NCBI GenBank assembly: GCA_003427395.1
Contig: BFEA01000311.1
Location: forward strand, 1,232,200-1,287,284
Direction of reading: 5' to 3'
DNA from: Chara braunii
Taxonomy: Eukaryota > Streptophyta > Charophyceae > Charales > Characeae
DNA length: 55,085 nt
Shown one piece after another: positions 9,001 through 19,756 of this stretch (position 1 is the stretch's first letter; each line of letters starts with the position of its first letter). Made by a program: the position numbers and the translations under genes. Below the pieces are notes generated by a model. The model was not told where the DNA came from, searched no databases, and saw only the letters and a program-made list of their open reading frames with translations.

Positions 9001-9669
9001 GGTTGTTGTAGAGGCTGGCTATCAGGCCACCCTAAGGCTATCAGGCCACCCTGGGCTGAAAAGGCCACCGTTGTCAGATTAGACACAAGATTGAATTTAC
9101 CTGGGCGGGTTAGTCCGATGATAATACCTCAAGGCCATGGCCCTTTAAAAAAAAAAAAAAAGAAAGAACACAGACAGAAGAGTATAGTTACCTTCGGCAC
9201 TTGGCCATGTGGTAGAGGCCCCCTAATCCTATAGGACTCCCTCCTGTGACAGTCTTCTTCTGGTGTCCGGAGGTGGGTCTGCCAGACGTAGGGCTTTGCT
9301 CCACCACTCAGCACGTCGCAAAAAGACACAACTTATGGTGATGCATCTACCCATGTTGTACGGGAGGACTCGTTCTCATTTTGCGAGGCCTAAGAAAGGC
9401 AGAAGCCGCCGCGTTGTCCATCGTTCGCGGCATTAGAGAAAAGTGTCTACGAAAGTACCTATTCCCCCAATACTTTCCCCTCCACGATCACGGCGGGGGT
9501 TCATCCCACAGCATGCGCATCACGGGTGAACAAGCTGCAGGTGGCGTTGAGAGATGCATAAGACGAGGATGAGTTCGATAGCACTAGACTAGGAGACACC
9601 GAAGTCGGCCCAGAGGCGTTTCCACCTCTAACTAGCGGCGACGGCAAGGCTTTCAACCAACAAAACACA

Positions 9670-9670
9670 A

Positions 9671-9708
<38 letters not shown>
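9670..9708. repeat. (TTG)n microsatellite
   Basis: Twelve TTG triplets occur in tandem, followed by a T-rich stretch. Confidence 0.95.
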
Positions 9709-9789
9709 TTAAATCCTTTTTTTGAAAGGATGAAGGTCTTGAGATATTATCATTGAGCTGACCGGCCCCAAACAATTCATTAGTAGTTG

Positions 9790-9867
9790 GTCTTACTTGT
9801 CAAGTTCCATCAGCTGGATTCGAACAACAGTTCATATATGTACCCACTGAGCTAGGCTCTTGGGTAT
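9790..9867 (-). repeat. tRNA-like SINE head
   Basis: On the minus strand, TAGCTCAGTGGGTA (9854-9841) is a tRNA A-box. GTTGTTCGAATCCAGC (9828-9813) is a B-box. The two are only about 12 bp apart, closer than in a real tRNA gene, so this is a SINE head or a damaged tRNA relic. Confidence 0.6.
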
Positions 9868-10233
9868 ATAACACAATGTGAAATGTATAATTCAATCGAT
9901 TTCGGCCCTCGTCCCACCAGTCAGCACATGAAAAAAAACAAAACAAAACAAAAAAAGGAAAAGAAAAAGAAAAGAAAAAAGAGAAGTGGTTCTACACACA
10001 TAAGATGAGCACGTGGCATTCGTGAAAAAATTGAGAACTTCAGACGGCGTGTTCACACTATCAGTATTTTAAATGTATCCACCCGTCACCACGGCCTCTA
10101 GTGAATGCATCGGGCCGCAATTCCGTCCCTAAATATGTAAATAAGTCCCACAGATAAGCTAAGCACTGTGGAGTGCTCGTCCGTTCCTTTTGCCCCTACC
10201 GGTAGGCCACGTCTCCTGCAAACCGCAAATGAT

Positions 10234-10355
10234 GGGCCTCGCTCCACTACTCACCAAATGTGCAAAATGTGAATGAATCTTCCGCTAGAACATGAGAAAG
10301 TACACCGCCATGTTTTTTGTCTTCTCTATATGTGGAGAGCAGTGGAGCGAGGCCC
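10234..10355. repeat. GGGCC fold-back element, family B
   Basis: GGGCCTCGCTCCACTACTCA at 10234 pairs with GTGGAGAGCAGTGGAGCGAG and GCCC at the right end. This gives a 122-bp element with about 25-bp inverted ends and a non-coding core. It lies about 150 bp upstream of a U6-like copy. Confidence 0.75.
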
Positions 10356-10510
10356 GATGTCCGGAGTCCATGCTGTTCTTTTCCAGTGGAGAGTCACCGC
10401 CAACCCCACCTGGCGACCGACAGCGCCCGCGATGGGCGCAGACGTCTCCCATAACCGCCAGTCGCTCTGTCCAAAAAAGTGTTGAAATAGCGAATTGGCA
10501 ACATCTCCTG

Positions 10511-10530
10511 GTGGCCTTCGGGACATCCGA

Positions 10531-10562
<32 letters not shown>

Positions 10563-10615
10563 GGTCCCTGTGCAAGGATGACATGCATAAATCGAGATGT
10601 GGTCCAATTTTTTTT
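10511..10615 (+). pseudogene. U6 snRNA-like gene copy
   Basis: This is the most intact U6 sequence with a polymerase III-style T-run. GGGACATCCGATAAAATTGG, AACGATACAGAGAAGATTAG, CAAGGATGACATGCATAAAT and CGAGATGTGGTCCAATTTTT are in order. Changes include GGTCCCTGTGCAAGG for the usual GGCCCCTGCGCAAGG and GAGATGTGG for GAGAAATGG. The 5' stem starts GTGGCCTTCGGG rather than GTCCCTTCGGGG, which weakens the cap-proximal hairpin. A USE-like CTCCCATAACC is at about 10446, but no TATA box is clear, so I favour a pseudogene. Confidence 0.7.
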
Positions 10616-10639
10616 GTCGCCTCTTCCGTCCGTCCGCTG

Positions 10640-11280
10640 GCGGACGAGCGGGTATATAAGGCTTGGACCCCACTGGCCGGCGGCTGGAAACTGGTGTTGG
10701 CCATAAAAAATGGCCGACCGTGGTTGGAAACATTCTTCCTCGTTTCATTGGGACCCCACCGCAGGCCGATAGTTTCGGCATGGAAAAGTTTGGGCATACC
10801 CGAATAGGAAATCGCACCGGGTGTTTCCCAAAAAGGCAAGCCCGGCGGGGGCTGTGGTCCATGGTCTGCTTGCGCAGCCAATGAAGTGTCTACAAAACGC
10901 CACGACGTCCAGCCCGATCCTGGAAACTCTTTTCCATGCCCCCCCCCCTACTCGTCTGGAGCCGTCCTTGGAAACTGTTCGGAAACTCGTTGCCAACAAT
11001 TTCCAGACCGCGAGCCGAGTAGAAACGCCCCGTCAGCTTTTCCACGACCTCTTTCCAACCGCAGTGGGGTCTGAAATTCCTTTCCGGGCCGACTTTCCAC
11101 GACGGTTTCCAACACCTGTGGGGTCTGAAAAACACTTCCTCGCCAAAACTTTTCCACGCTGCCGGCCAGTGGGGTCCAAGCCTAAGTATAGGCGGCCCTC
11201 TTCCTCTGGCGGACGAGGGGGTACGTAAGTATAAGTGGTCCTCTTCCGCTGGCGGACGAGTGGGTATATAACTATAAGCG
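10640..11280. repeat. Long imperfect inverted repeat with internal GGTTGGAAA-type repeats
   Basis: Outer blocks CGTCCGCTGGCGGACGAGCG, GGGTATATAA and GCTTGGACCCCACTGGCCGG near 10630-10685 reappear inverted as GGCCAGTGGGGTCCAAGCC near 11162-11182. GGCGGACGAG blocks occur in direct orientation at about 11210 and 11247. The inside is filled with variants of TTTCCAACC..GTGGGGTCTG in both orientations. The open frames across it are repeat artefacts. Confidence 0.7.
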
Positions 11281-11440
11281 GGGTGCAGAATTCTTTTTTT
11301 TTTTTTTTGGAAAGTTGAAGCTTCACATTCAAGAAAGAACATAGGGAGGCCGGGGTGCAGAATCCTTTTTTTTTTTTCTTTTTTTTTTTTTGGAAAGTTG
11401 AAGCTTCGCATTCAAGAAAGAACATAGGGAGGCTGGGGAC
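11281..11440. repeat. Tandem duplication of about 80 bp with poly(T)
   Basis: GGGGTGCAGAAT, a T-run, GGAAAGTTGAAGCTTC, CATTCAAGAAAGAACATAGG and GAGGC occur twice in direct order (about 11280-11353 and 11353-11434). Confidence 0.85.
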
Positions 11441-12175
11441 CTTACAATTCAACCCGGAGTAACCCTTGCTGAAAAACGGGTTCAGCGTCCCTGCCTCACC
11501 AGAGGCGTAATGCAACTCTCCAAAATTTACCTTGAAGCGCACAAAATTCAAGCCAGAGTAGATTGGGCACACACTATATCCTCTAACAGACATCTACTCT
11601 CGTGGCTAGCCTACAAAGGCCAATTAAACAGAGAGCCTAAGGCGACTCCTATGCCTAGAACAAGGATAACAACAAGACCGGCCAACACCTTCCCCTTGTT
11701 CCGCCCTAGTCATGCGTATCTGATAACCAAGTGCAAATAGCTAATCTTCCTTCCTGGTTCACCGAAGAGAGACTACTGCCTCTGGCCCAGGTCTTCCGGA
11801 ACCATATAATGCTTTTTCTATGCCAATCGGCCCGGATAACCTGGCGAAGGTTGTTTCTGATCTGCTGTTGCTGGGGATGGATTGTCATCTCTTCCCCCAC
11901 CAGTACTTCGCTCAGCTAGCGATGCCGAGCCTGAAATCGACCTGTGCGCCGTTTTTTTCTGAGCCTGTAGTGGGGGGAAATCGATTTGGAACATTTGTGG
12001 GCTGGCACTGGTACCGCCCCTTATTCTGGACCTGCTGCGAGCAGGAGGAACGCAACGGGCTGTAGCGCAGTAGTTTTCACTCGTGCAGGTGTGAGACTGC
12101 CTGATGTTGCGCATTGGTGACAGGACTTCAATGCCCCCCCTTTCTCACCGGGAGTCAATCAGATACTGCCGAGAT
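11441..12175. other. No gene recognised
   Basis: Short open frames on both strands (up to 98 codons) have no recognisable domains. This may be part of an old retroelement, but I see no diagnostic motif. Confidence 0.35.
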
Positions 12176-12660
12176 TCCTTTTTTTTTTTTTTTTCTATTG
12201 CAACAATGGAAATGGGCAAAACAGGCATTCTAAGTGACGGCCTTCAGTTTCATAAGTACATGGCAAGGATTCAAGGAGGATACATTCTCGAGTTTTTTTT
12301 TTTNTTTTTTTTTGAGTTGCAAGAAGAAAAAAAGAACGGCAGAAAAGGTGGCTGCACGTCCTCCCTCCTGTTCATGAGTATCTGCCCACAAATGAGGGAG
12401 AATACATTCTTCGTGTAGTGCTTCCCTTTGGGGCACGCGAGATACAACCCAGATTCTTCTTTTTTTTTGCTTTCTTTTGCAACAAAAAAAAAAAACAACA
12501 ACGGGAAAAGATTGTGTGCAACGCGAGTGCCTTCAGATTCATGACAGGAACTTGAATGCTCCCACAATTGAGGAAGGATACATTCATTTTGGGAAAGTGC
12601 CTAAACCATTCATTTTGTGTCAGGCACTTGAATGCTCCCGGTTTCTCACGAGGAGTCAAC
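12176..12660. repeat. T-tract-bearing tandem repeat units
   Basis: Three or four decayed units repeat the order T-run, GCAACAA or GTTGCAAGAAG, CCTTCAG, TTCAT, then GGATACATTC or GAATACATTC. They occur at about 12176-12290, 12297-12410, 12455-12590 and onward. One T-run contains an ambiguous base at 12304. Confidence 0.55.
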
Positions 12661-12767
12661 GTAGAAACTGCCAGGATTCTCTCTTCCGTGGGGCAAAAGA
12701 AAAGGAAAGCAATGAAAACGTCATTGGCTTAAGGCTGAAACTGCATCCAGATACATAATCAGGAAAA

Positions 12768-13262
12768 CGCTCACTTTGCCTTGTGGTAAGCATTCTGATT
12801 TTCAATTATCAGGTTGCAGGTTCGATGCCTGGAGGAAGCGATTGCGATTTTCAGATATTGGAGTTCGCGCTTGGAGGCAATGATTAAAAAATGAGCTTCA
12901 ATGCAGCATGCTTTGAGCTCCGGGGAAATTATACCCGGGTTGGTCGGCATGCAAACCCCCTTGATCTACGACTTAAGGGGTACTTACTTGGTTGATGTGA
13001 CTGGGTACACCGGGTCATGGCTGTATGTGATGTACTGACCATGCTGGGATGGGTTTAAGTGCTCATCTTGGGCCTTAACTTTCATCCCAACTCACTTTGC
13101 CTTGTGGTAAGCATTCATCTTGGGCCTTAACTTTCATCCCAACTCACTTTGCCTTGTGGTAAGCATTCTGATTTTCAATCAGCAGGTTGCAGGTTCGATG
13201 CTTGGAGGGAGCGATTGCGATTTTCAAATATTGGAGTTTGCGCTTGGAGGCAATGATTAAAA
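12768..13262 (+). repeat. tRNA-like SINE units, duplicated
   Basis: Two similar units start near 12770 and 13142, with CTTTGCCTTGTGGTAAGCAT (A-box-like), GGTTGCAGGTTCGATGCCTG (B-box-like), then GAGTTTGCGCTTGGAGGCAA with TGATTAAAAAA. A partial third start is at about 13083. Between them lies a GC-rich segment about 170 bp long. A tRNA-derived SINE is the best fit. The second unit's A-rich end directly precedes the LINE remnant's 3' side. Confidence 0.55.
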
Positions 13263-13304
13263 AAATGAGTTTTCCTTTGTTCTTTTTTTTTGTCCTTTTT
13301 CGTT

Positions 13305-16300
13305 TCACGTCCTTGCAAGTTTCTTTTCTATTTTGTCTTTTATGGCATTGCACACAACAACGTGCATGTTTCCACATGCACGGAAATCCAAGAGGACATA
13401 TTGCATTCCATTGGGCAGTTTTCCCTGGGCCCGCCACCTTCCTCCCCCATAGTGCTTCCAACCCTCCCCCGAGCCCCTAAGAATGCGGCACGTTAACGTG
13501 AAAGGCCCGCGGCCGATGTATGGCCCAAGTACTGGTGGTTTAAAAACCTTGGCATTCCTGGCAGCCCAGATAGTATCCAATAGGATACCTCGGCATACCA
13601 ATGCCACGTAGCCCAGACCTGCGTGATAGTTTAAACCTTGTGGGATGATCCCCATAAGCATCCATGTATCAGACTATTTAAACGATCCATGCGCGATACG
13701 ACTCCAGTGAAGTTTCCACTAAATCATAAGTTCGTTAACAACCAGACAATATAGCCATAGGTGGATCATGTTTTCCCATCCCCAGTTGCAGCGCAGGCAG
13801 GTCGTGAGGATTTCCATTCCCTTAGAAGCCAGCCACATGGCCGAAGCTGTGACCAACAAAGATTGGATCCACATTAGTCCTACAGGTTTCTGCACCGACA
13901 TTTTAGTGAGGCCCTTCTACAGATTATGCTGATTCTGAACTGTTACCCTTTGTAGCTGATGTGAAGTTGCCCTCTTCATGGCCAGCGCAGCGGGGGTCTT
14001 CTCCATTTTGGCCTGCTGAAGGAACACTCCCACTTTTGGCCAATACTGAAGCAAAGGAATCTCTCGAAGCCTACCACTTTCCTTCTCCTCCACTTTCCAG
14101 CCCACCAACAGAGGCTCCACCCTATAAGTGTGCATCTCTGCCCAATGTGGCTTCCAGTTTTCCTCGTTTGGAGAGCCGGGTATGGACTCTGACCTCCAGG
14201 AAATCTCTGGTGTGTTCTACCCTGCGCTCTCCAATCTTCAACCTCAGCTGCCCTGTGGGGGCTGCTCCGCCTGTTATTCGCCAGGACTGTACCATCACCC
14301 CTGAAGGTAGAGTCGGCCCCATAACACGTAAGATCTGACTTGGCAGGTCCGGGTCTCTCAACCAGGTACCCACCTTATTTTCTTTGTCCTCGTGCAGCAG
14401 CTGCGTCCATGTTGTAGGAATAACTTTCAGAAGTTGTTTCAAGTGGATCGCAACATTATGAAGTCTCGAGAGCTTTACTCTCAGAGTCTATACCTCTATG
14501 TAGCAGGACTTCGATGCGTCCCAAATATTGGTCCAGGCTTTCCCAAAGCATCCCGCCTGATCAGCTGCATCAAACAAGGAACCATCTTGATGTGTGATCA
14601 GCGGATTATCGAAGAGCAGTTGATTGAACACCTCTTGCTTAGTCTCCGAGGGGGACCAGCTATTTGGCTTGATTTTATTCCATGCTTTGAGAATACTCCT
14701 CGAGATTTTGGACTTCGGGCGCCGACAACTGTAGGACGGCATGAACATGCAGAGCCAAATTTTGGAATGATCAGGCAACTCTCATTCCTGACCCAATATA
14801 TATTGGGTCATAACCATCCATAACTTAGTACCTTTCTCCAACATTGCTTGGACTGGCCACTTGGCCAGAGGAGCCATGTTTTGTTGGAGAGGGTCCAGGA
14901 TTCCCAGACCACCATTCTTACGCGCCCTCGCCACTGTGTCCCATGCCACCTTCGAAAGGAACCACTGGTCCTCGGTGGCGTCCGGTTTCCACAATTACCT
15001 CGCTGCAGCTGAGCGAACCTTCTTATAAGCTTCCTCCCCCAGCAGGCGCACCATCAGCAGGAACCACAGCAGCGAGAAGGCTGAAGATGACAGGACCAAC
15101 GCCCTCCCAAACAGGGAGAGATGTTTATGCCGCTCCCAACTAGCAATTCTCGCTATCACCTTGTCTGTGAGGATGTTGTCCTGTGCCTTTGAACAATCTG
15201 AAAGAGAAACTTGTATCCCCAAGAAGCGATCAGATGAATTAGTAGGGACCTGTCGGAGACCCCAGTCAACACAGAGCTCCTTAGTGGGGGGTAAGAAGTA
15301 GATAAACTTATCCCAATTTATAGAGGTTTCCGATAAGACACAATATTTATTTAGATCATTACGTAGTTTGTGGATACTAGTTCTAGAGTTCTCGCAGGCC
15401 ACCGTAAGGTCGTCGGCTATCGCCCCCCCTTTCCACTGGAAGGTAGGGGAGAGGCGAAGACCCACTATTTCTTGGTTGTTCCGAATATTGTCCAGTAGAG
15501 TTTCCAATTGAAGGACAAATATTACCGGGGCCAGTGGGCACCCTTGTCGGAGGGAGCGAGTAAGAGGGAAAGCCTCCGACTGTTTCCCATTAACTAGGAC
15601 CGTTGCGGTGGCTCTGGCATACATCGCTTGAACCCAAATTCTAAATTGGGACCCAAACCCCATATTTAGGAGAGAGGTGTTGACAAAAGCCCACCCAACT
15701 TTGTCATATGCCTTTTCCATGTGGAGCATAAGTAAGCCCACCTCCCTTTTCTCTTGTCCAATTATCTCTAATGCCTGCACTGTCGTCAAAATGTTGTCAA
15801 AAATAAATCTCCCTTTGACAAAGACACCTTGTTCCCTTCCCACTAACTTTGGAAGGACAGGGGTGAGTCTTAGGGCGAGCACTTTGGCCAACAACTTGTA
15901 TGAAACACTCAAGACAGAGAGAGATGGGGCACCAATTACGTATTAATATTCCCTTTTATCCCCCTTTTTATACAATAGTGAGATCATTCCGTGAACCACT
16001 TATTCTGGTAGAGTGTCCGATGTCAGTGTATTATTGAAGATATCGCAAAAAAACTGACCACAAGCATCCCATGCCGACAGGAAGAATTCAATGTGGAGGT
16101 CATCTGGCCCGGGGCACTTACCCCGTGCCATTTTCGTTGCTGCAGTTGTTACCTCTTCCACCATTATGGGCTTGCCCAGGTCATGCCTTGTGTTTGGGGT
16201 GGGAGCCGGTTGGCGGAGAGGTGCCAAAAGTTGTGGTATTCTGTGAGATTTGTGCTAAAATTATGAAAGGGTCTCCTGGTAGTTACACCATATCCTTAAA

Positions 16301-16545
16301 ATAATCCATAGCATATTTCCAGAGATCTTCGGTCTCTACTGCTAGTGGGGCATCTAAGGCAAATGGATGTGACAGTTCCCTCATTACAGGCTTAGCTTTA
16401 CTTAAGATGAGGGACTTAAAAGTCTCTCTGGTCATGCGGTCATAACCCAGGATCCCTCAAACCTTCAACCATTAAGATCTGTCTGCCTGCTTCTGGATTT
16501 CTATTTCCTCAAGTTCCTCAAGTGCCCTAATACGCTTCATGGACC
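13305..16545 (-). pseudogene. Non-LTR retrotransposon (LINE) ORF2 remnant
   Basis: Read on the minus strand, this is a broken ORF2. At about 16545-16270 a linker resembles the pre-RT region (AEDLW-type text: VETEDLWKYAMDYFKDM). At 16227-16000 the RT start appears with KMARGKCPGPDDLHIEFF. After two in-frame stops comes GMISLLYKKGDK. At 15912-14995 lies the main reverse transcriptase (SYKLLAKVLALRL, LMLHMEKAYDKV, SLRQGCPLAPVIF). Downstream are VAWDTV..NGGLGILD at about 14950-14890 and a thumb/connection-like region. The zinc-binding RVT motif CLRCNWGWENMIHLWLYC is at about 13790-13740, and DTIWAARNAKVF is near 13570. The polymerase YADD box is changed to IADD (about 15424-15410). Many stops and frameshifts show that it is dead. 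No endonuclease domain was recognised upstream. Confidence 0.88.
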
Positions 16546-17038
16546 TAGTTTTTTCTTTTTTCCCTTTTTGGGGGGTGCATATTTTCTATTCCACTCAATC
16601 TAGTTGTTGTCAGGTTTGGGCCTACCGGTAGTTTGTTTGGGCCCTCAACGGCGGGGCCCGTAAGGGGTGCAGCTGCGGCGCCAAGCTTCAGGGATTCATC
16701 TATGCTAAGCAATGTGGTTCGTCGGTCATATGTGAGGGGCCGGTGCGGGAGGGGTTTTAGGAGGGGGGTTGGAAGGGATTGCAGGGAGGAGGACCGCTTG
16801 AAGGGCGTGGTGGTAAATGTGGGCGGCTGCTTCTGGGGAAAAAAAGACACTGTGTTCAGGGTTCTGGCCCAGACTCCGATTTACCCTATGCGCACACCAA
16901 ATGGCCCAGACACGCTGCACTTTCGCACCGACAGAAACACGGGCTACCCGTAGCTGCACCATTCACCAACATATGAATGCATATGGACAACCACTACGTC
17001 CAGATGCATTGGAAATGTTGAAGGCTGGTGAGTGCAAC
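16546..17038. other. No gene recognised upstream of the LINE remnant
   Basis: If the LINE were complete, its endonuclease domain would lie here on the minus strand, but I cannot find its motifs. The insertion is therefore probably 5'-truncated near 16550. A GC-rich stretch covers about 16640-16800. Confidence 0.4.
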
Positions 17039-17120
17039 TACCATCTTCCCTTGGACACAATGCACGCTGATAACGACTGTACAGTACATGAGGGTGCGTA
17101 GTGCTCTGGGGAAGACGGTA
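17039..17120. repeat. Fold-back element, family A copy 4
   Basis: ACCATCTTCCCTTGGACACA near 17039 pairs with GTGCTCTGGGGAAGACGGT ending near 17119. The inner GTACATGAGGGTGCGTAGTG resembles copy 2 at 831-936. Confidence 0.6.
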
Positions 17121-17258
17121 GGCCCACAGCGTGATGAGTGCGATGAGTGCGGTGATGCACTTTGGCGACCAGCCGGTCATGGAGTGGAAGGCGGAGCGGG
17201 ACGGGGGAAGTGGGAGAGGTCACGTGAAAGGTACCTTTTTCTCTCTCCCTTCCTCCAC

Positions 17259-17379
17259 GGGCCTTGCTCCACTGCTCACCATAAGTGAAAAAAGATTAAT
17301 ACATCGGCCGCATATACCCACTTTCTACGGTAAGATGCATTCGCCATTTGTACATTTGGTGAGTGGTGGAGCGAGGGCC
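17259..17379. repeat. GGGCC fold-back element, family B
   Basis: GGGCCTTGCTCCACTGCTCA at the left pairs with ATTTGGTGAGTGGTGGAGCG and AGGGCCC at the right. It is 121 bp, with the same termini as the copies at 8749 and 10234. Confidence 0.75.
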
Positions 17380-18260
17380 CATGGGGGCTCAGTTTAGAAT
17401 GGCGGAGCGGCTGTCCAGCGGCTGCGCTGAGGTGGAGTGGTATGGCCGCTGCAACACCATGTCGCTGCACTGCATCTCCTTTGGACTCCGGAAAAGGGCG
17501 AGGAGGGTTTCAGGGAGGAGGGGGGGCGGCGGAAGGGGCTTGATTGCGGCGGCCCGGGGGGCTTGATTTGGGGGGAGTCCGGGTAGGAAGGGCTTGATTT
17601 GGGACCGGGGGGGTGGGGGTGGCGGTGGGGAAGGTAACTGGGCCAGAAGGTAAGGGTGTGCTGTGGAGATTTTCAGGAGGGGCTGAAAGGGTGAAGAGAG
17701 TATGTGAACGATGGCAGTGGAGAATGAGGAAAAAAGAAAAAAGAAAACAGGAGTTACGCCAAAGATGATGTACGCGTTGTGACTCGTTGCAAAAGGCCGC
17801 TAACGCAGCGCTGCATTAGCGCAGCGCTGTGTTGGGGACATGCCTGCTTGAATTTTTAACAGACACGGGCGCTGAGAGCATTGTGCGGAGGGTTACACTC
17901 CGACACCTTGATAGGAATCCTTGCAGGTGAGGGTAGATCTTGGACGACGCCCCTCATATCCGTATTATGAACTGGTCAGGGCTTGCTCCCTGGTCTCAGA
18001 TATGGATCCCTCGGTGAGGAGAGCCCCTCGCGTTCAGTAGATGAGTTACCACTTTTTCGGCCCTCTGTCTGCTGAACGTGACCTGGATGTTTCTCCATAG
18101 CTCGTATGAACACTGCTGACGGAGTGGAATAATAGTGCACTGGGAGCGATCTGCTGCGTGGCGGGAACCTTTTGCCTTCTGCCTTCTATCCACGGCAACG
18201 CCGACTCGTCTATGGGGAGAGCTTCCGTGTTGTTCTTTGCAGTATTGTTCAGCGCATACA
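17380..18260. other. No gene recognised; G-rich segment
   Basis: At 17515-17640 there are many runs of three or more G. No supported frame is present elsewhere in the interval. Confidence 0.4.
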
Positions 18261-18269
18261 TCTTGCTAT

Positions 18270-18485
18270 GGAAGAAGACGCGTGTCTCGACCATCATCAT
18301 TATCATTGAAGAAGAAGAGGAAGACGCGTGTTAACATCATTACCATCATTTTCAAAGAAAGAAGACGAAGACGCGTGTCATCATCATCGTCATTATCATT
18401 GTCATCATCATCATCGAAGAAGAAAAGGAAGACGTGTGTCATTATCAACAACATCATCGAATAAGAAGAAGACACGTGTCATCTG
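18270..18485. repeat. Minisatellite with GAAGACGCGTGTC and CATCATCAT parts
   Basis: Five imperfect units of about 40-55 bp each carry GAAGACGCGTGT (or GACGTGTGTC, GACACGTGTC) followed by ATCATCATC-type text and GAAGAAGAA. The frames through it are Ser/Asp low-complexity artefacts. Confidence 0.8.
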
Positions 18486-18684
18486 GGCGCAAATGGATAC
18501 TAGTAGGGTTCGCCACAGAGGTTGGCCTTGTGCTCTTTGGTGCTGACGAGACAGATGATCCTGGGGTTGGATTATCGATTGGATAGTTTTGCACGTGCTT
18601 TTTTCAAAATTCGGACCGATTATCATGGTTAATCAGTGAGGTTGTTGGTGTTGCTTTTCTTTCGCCCCTTTTTTTACTGGATGG

Positions 18685-19080
18685 GGCTTTCTGCCTGTAG
18701 GACAATAGAGGACGTGGTGGGGATCACCTGGAATGATGGGCCTGATGCTGGTTCTGTGAAGTGTGCTGCTCAGTTCTGCTAAATTAGGGCATGGGGTTTG
18801 ACATAGTGTGGCTGCATTTTGCTCTGTAGATAATTTGCGGTTAACAGACATAAAATTTGGCACTGCCTGTAGACCATTAGAGGATGTGGCGGGGATCACC
18901 TGGAATGATGGGCCTGATGCTGCCCCCTCGTCAGGTCTGTCGTTTTGGAATGGTCTCTGCCTGGTTGTGTGAAGCCTGCTGCTCAACTCTGCTAAAATCA
19001 CAGCATGGGGTTCGACTTAGTGTGGCTGTTTTTGCTCTGTAGATAACTTGCGGTTAGCAGATATAAAACTCGACACTATA
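18685..19080. repeat. Tandem duplication of about 180-205 bp
   Basis: GCCTGTAGACCATTAGAGGA, TGGGGATCACCTGGAATGAT, GGGCCTGATGCTG, TTGCTCTGTAGATAATTTGC and GGTTAACAGACATAAAATT occur twice in the same order (first about 18690-18865, second about 18868-19075). A third, decayed partial copy (TTTTGCTCCGTAGGTAAATT) follows near 19120 and a fourth (TGTGTGTAGACAATATAG) near 19262. Confidence 0.75.
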
Positions 19081-19628
19081 TTAGGGTTATTCCCTTATTG
19101 ATATTAGGGATGGTTACAGTTTTTGCTCCGTAGGTAAATTAGGGTTGATTGATATGAAAGTTAATGAAACTTGATACTATTGTGGGGTTAATTCATCATT
19201 AGTGTTACGGACGATTACGATAATTGGGATGGGTGAGGGTGAAGAATTTGTGTGGCTGTTTCTGTGTGTAGACAATATAGAGTTAATCGATATAAAATTC
19301 CACTTCAGAATAGGATTAAATTCCACGTTACGGTGGGTCAGGGTAATTTCATAAGTTTTTGATTTTTTGCAACTAGGGACGGGCTGAAGACAGGTGTCTT
19401 CATTGTGGGAGGTCTGTGGTTGGGGATGGGACTGGCCAGGAGTGCCTCTCCCAGCCCGCTTTGGCTACGACATTCTTGTGCGGGACACTGGGCCCGTTTC
19501 CCAGTTTTAAAATACAAAGAACGCCACTTCTTTTTTTTTTTTTTTTCGAAAGACGAGGCAAATATGATTATGTGATGATCTGTTTTCTTTTTGATTGATG
19601 TGATCATGATCTTTCATATCAAGAATTA
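19081..19628. other. AT-rich spacer with a SINE-like fragment; no gene recognised
   Basis: The segment from about 19477 (TGCGGGACACTGGGCCCGTT, TCCCAGTTTTAAAA) resembles the repeat family near 51535-51560. Otherwise I see nothing coding. Confidence 0.4.
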
Positions 19629-19756
19629 GGGCGTTCGCTGCACCACTTACAGAATGTGCGAAATCAGTGTGCATGTATCTTCCGGCAGAATGTGGCCACA
19701 TACACCCGCCATAGTTTTTGGCCTTTTCACATTTGGTGAGTGCTGCGGCGAGGTCC
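19629..19756. repeat. GGGC fold-back element, family B, diverged
   Basis: GGGCGTTCGCTGCACCACTT with ACAGAATGTGC pairs with CACATTTGGTGAGTGCTGCG and GCGAGGTCC. It is a diverged 128-bp member of the family at 8749, 10234 and 17259, sharing internal TATCTTCCGGCAGAA and CACCCGCCAT blocks with the 10234 copy. Confidence 0.65.

Noticed and set aside
14995-15912. Reverse transcriptase frame as a possible domesticated gene or retron
   Set aside because: Flanking fragments on the same strand reconstruct an ordinary LINE ORF2 with stops and frameshifts. The zinc-binding RVT end and plant-LINE C-terminal motifs are present, so it is a dead LINE.
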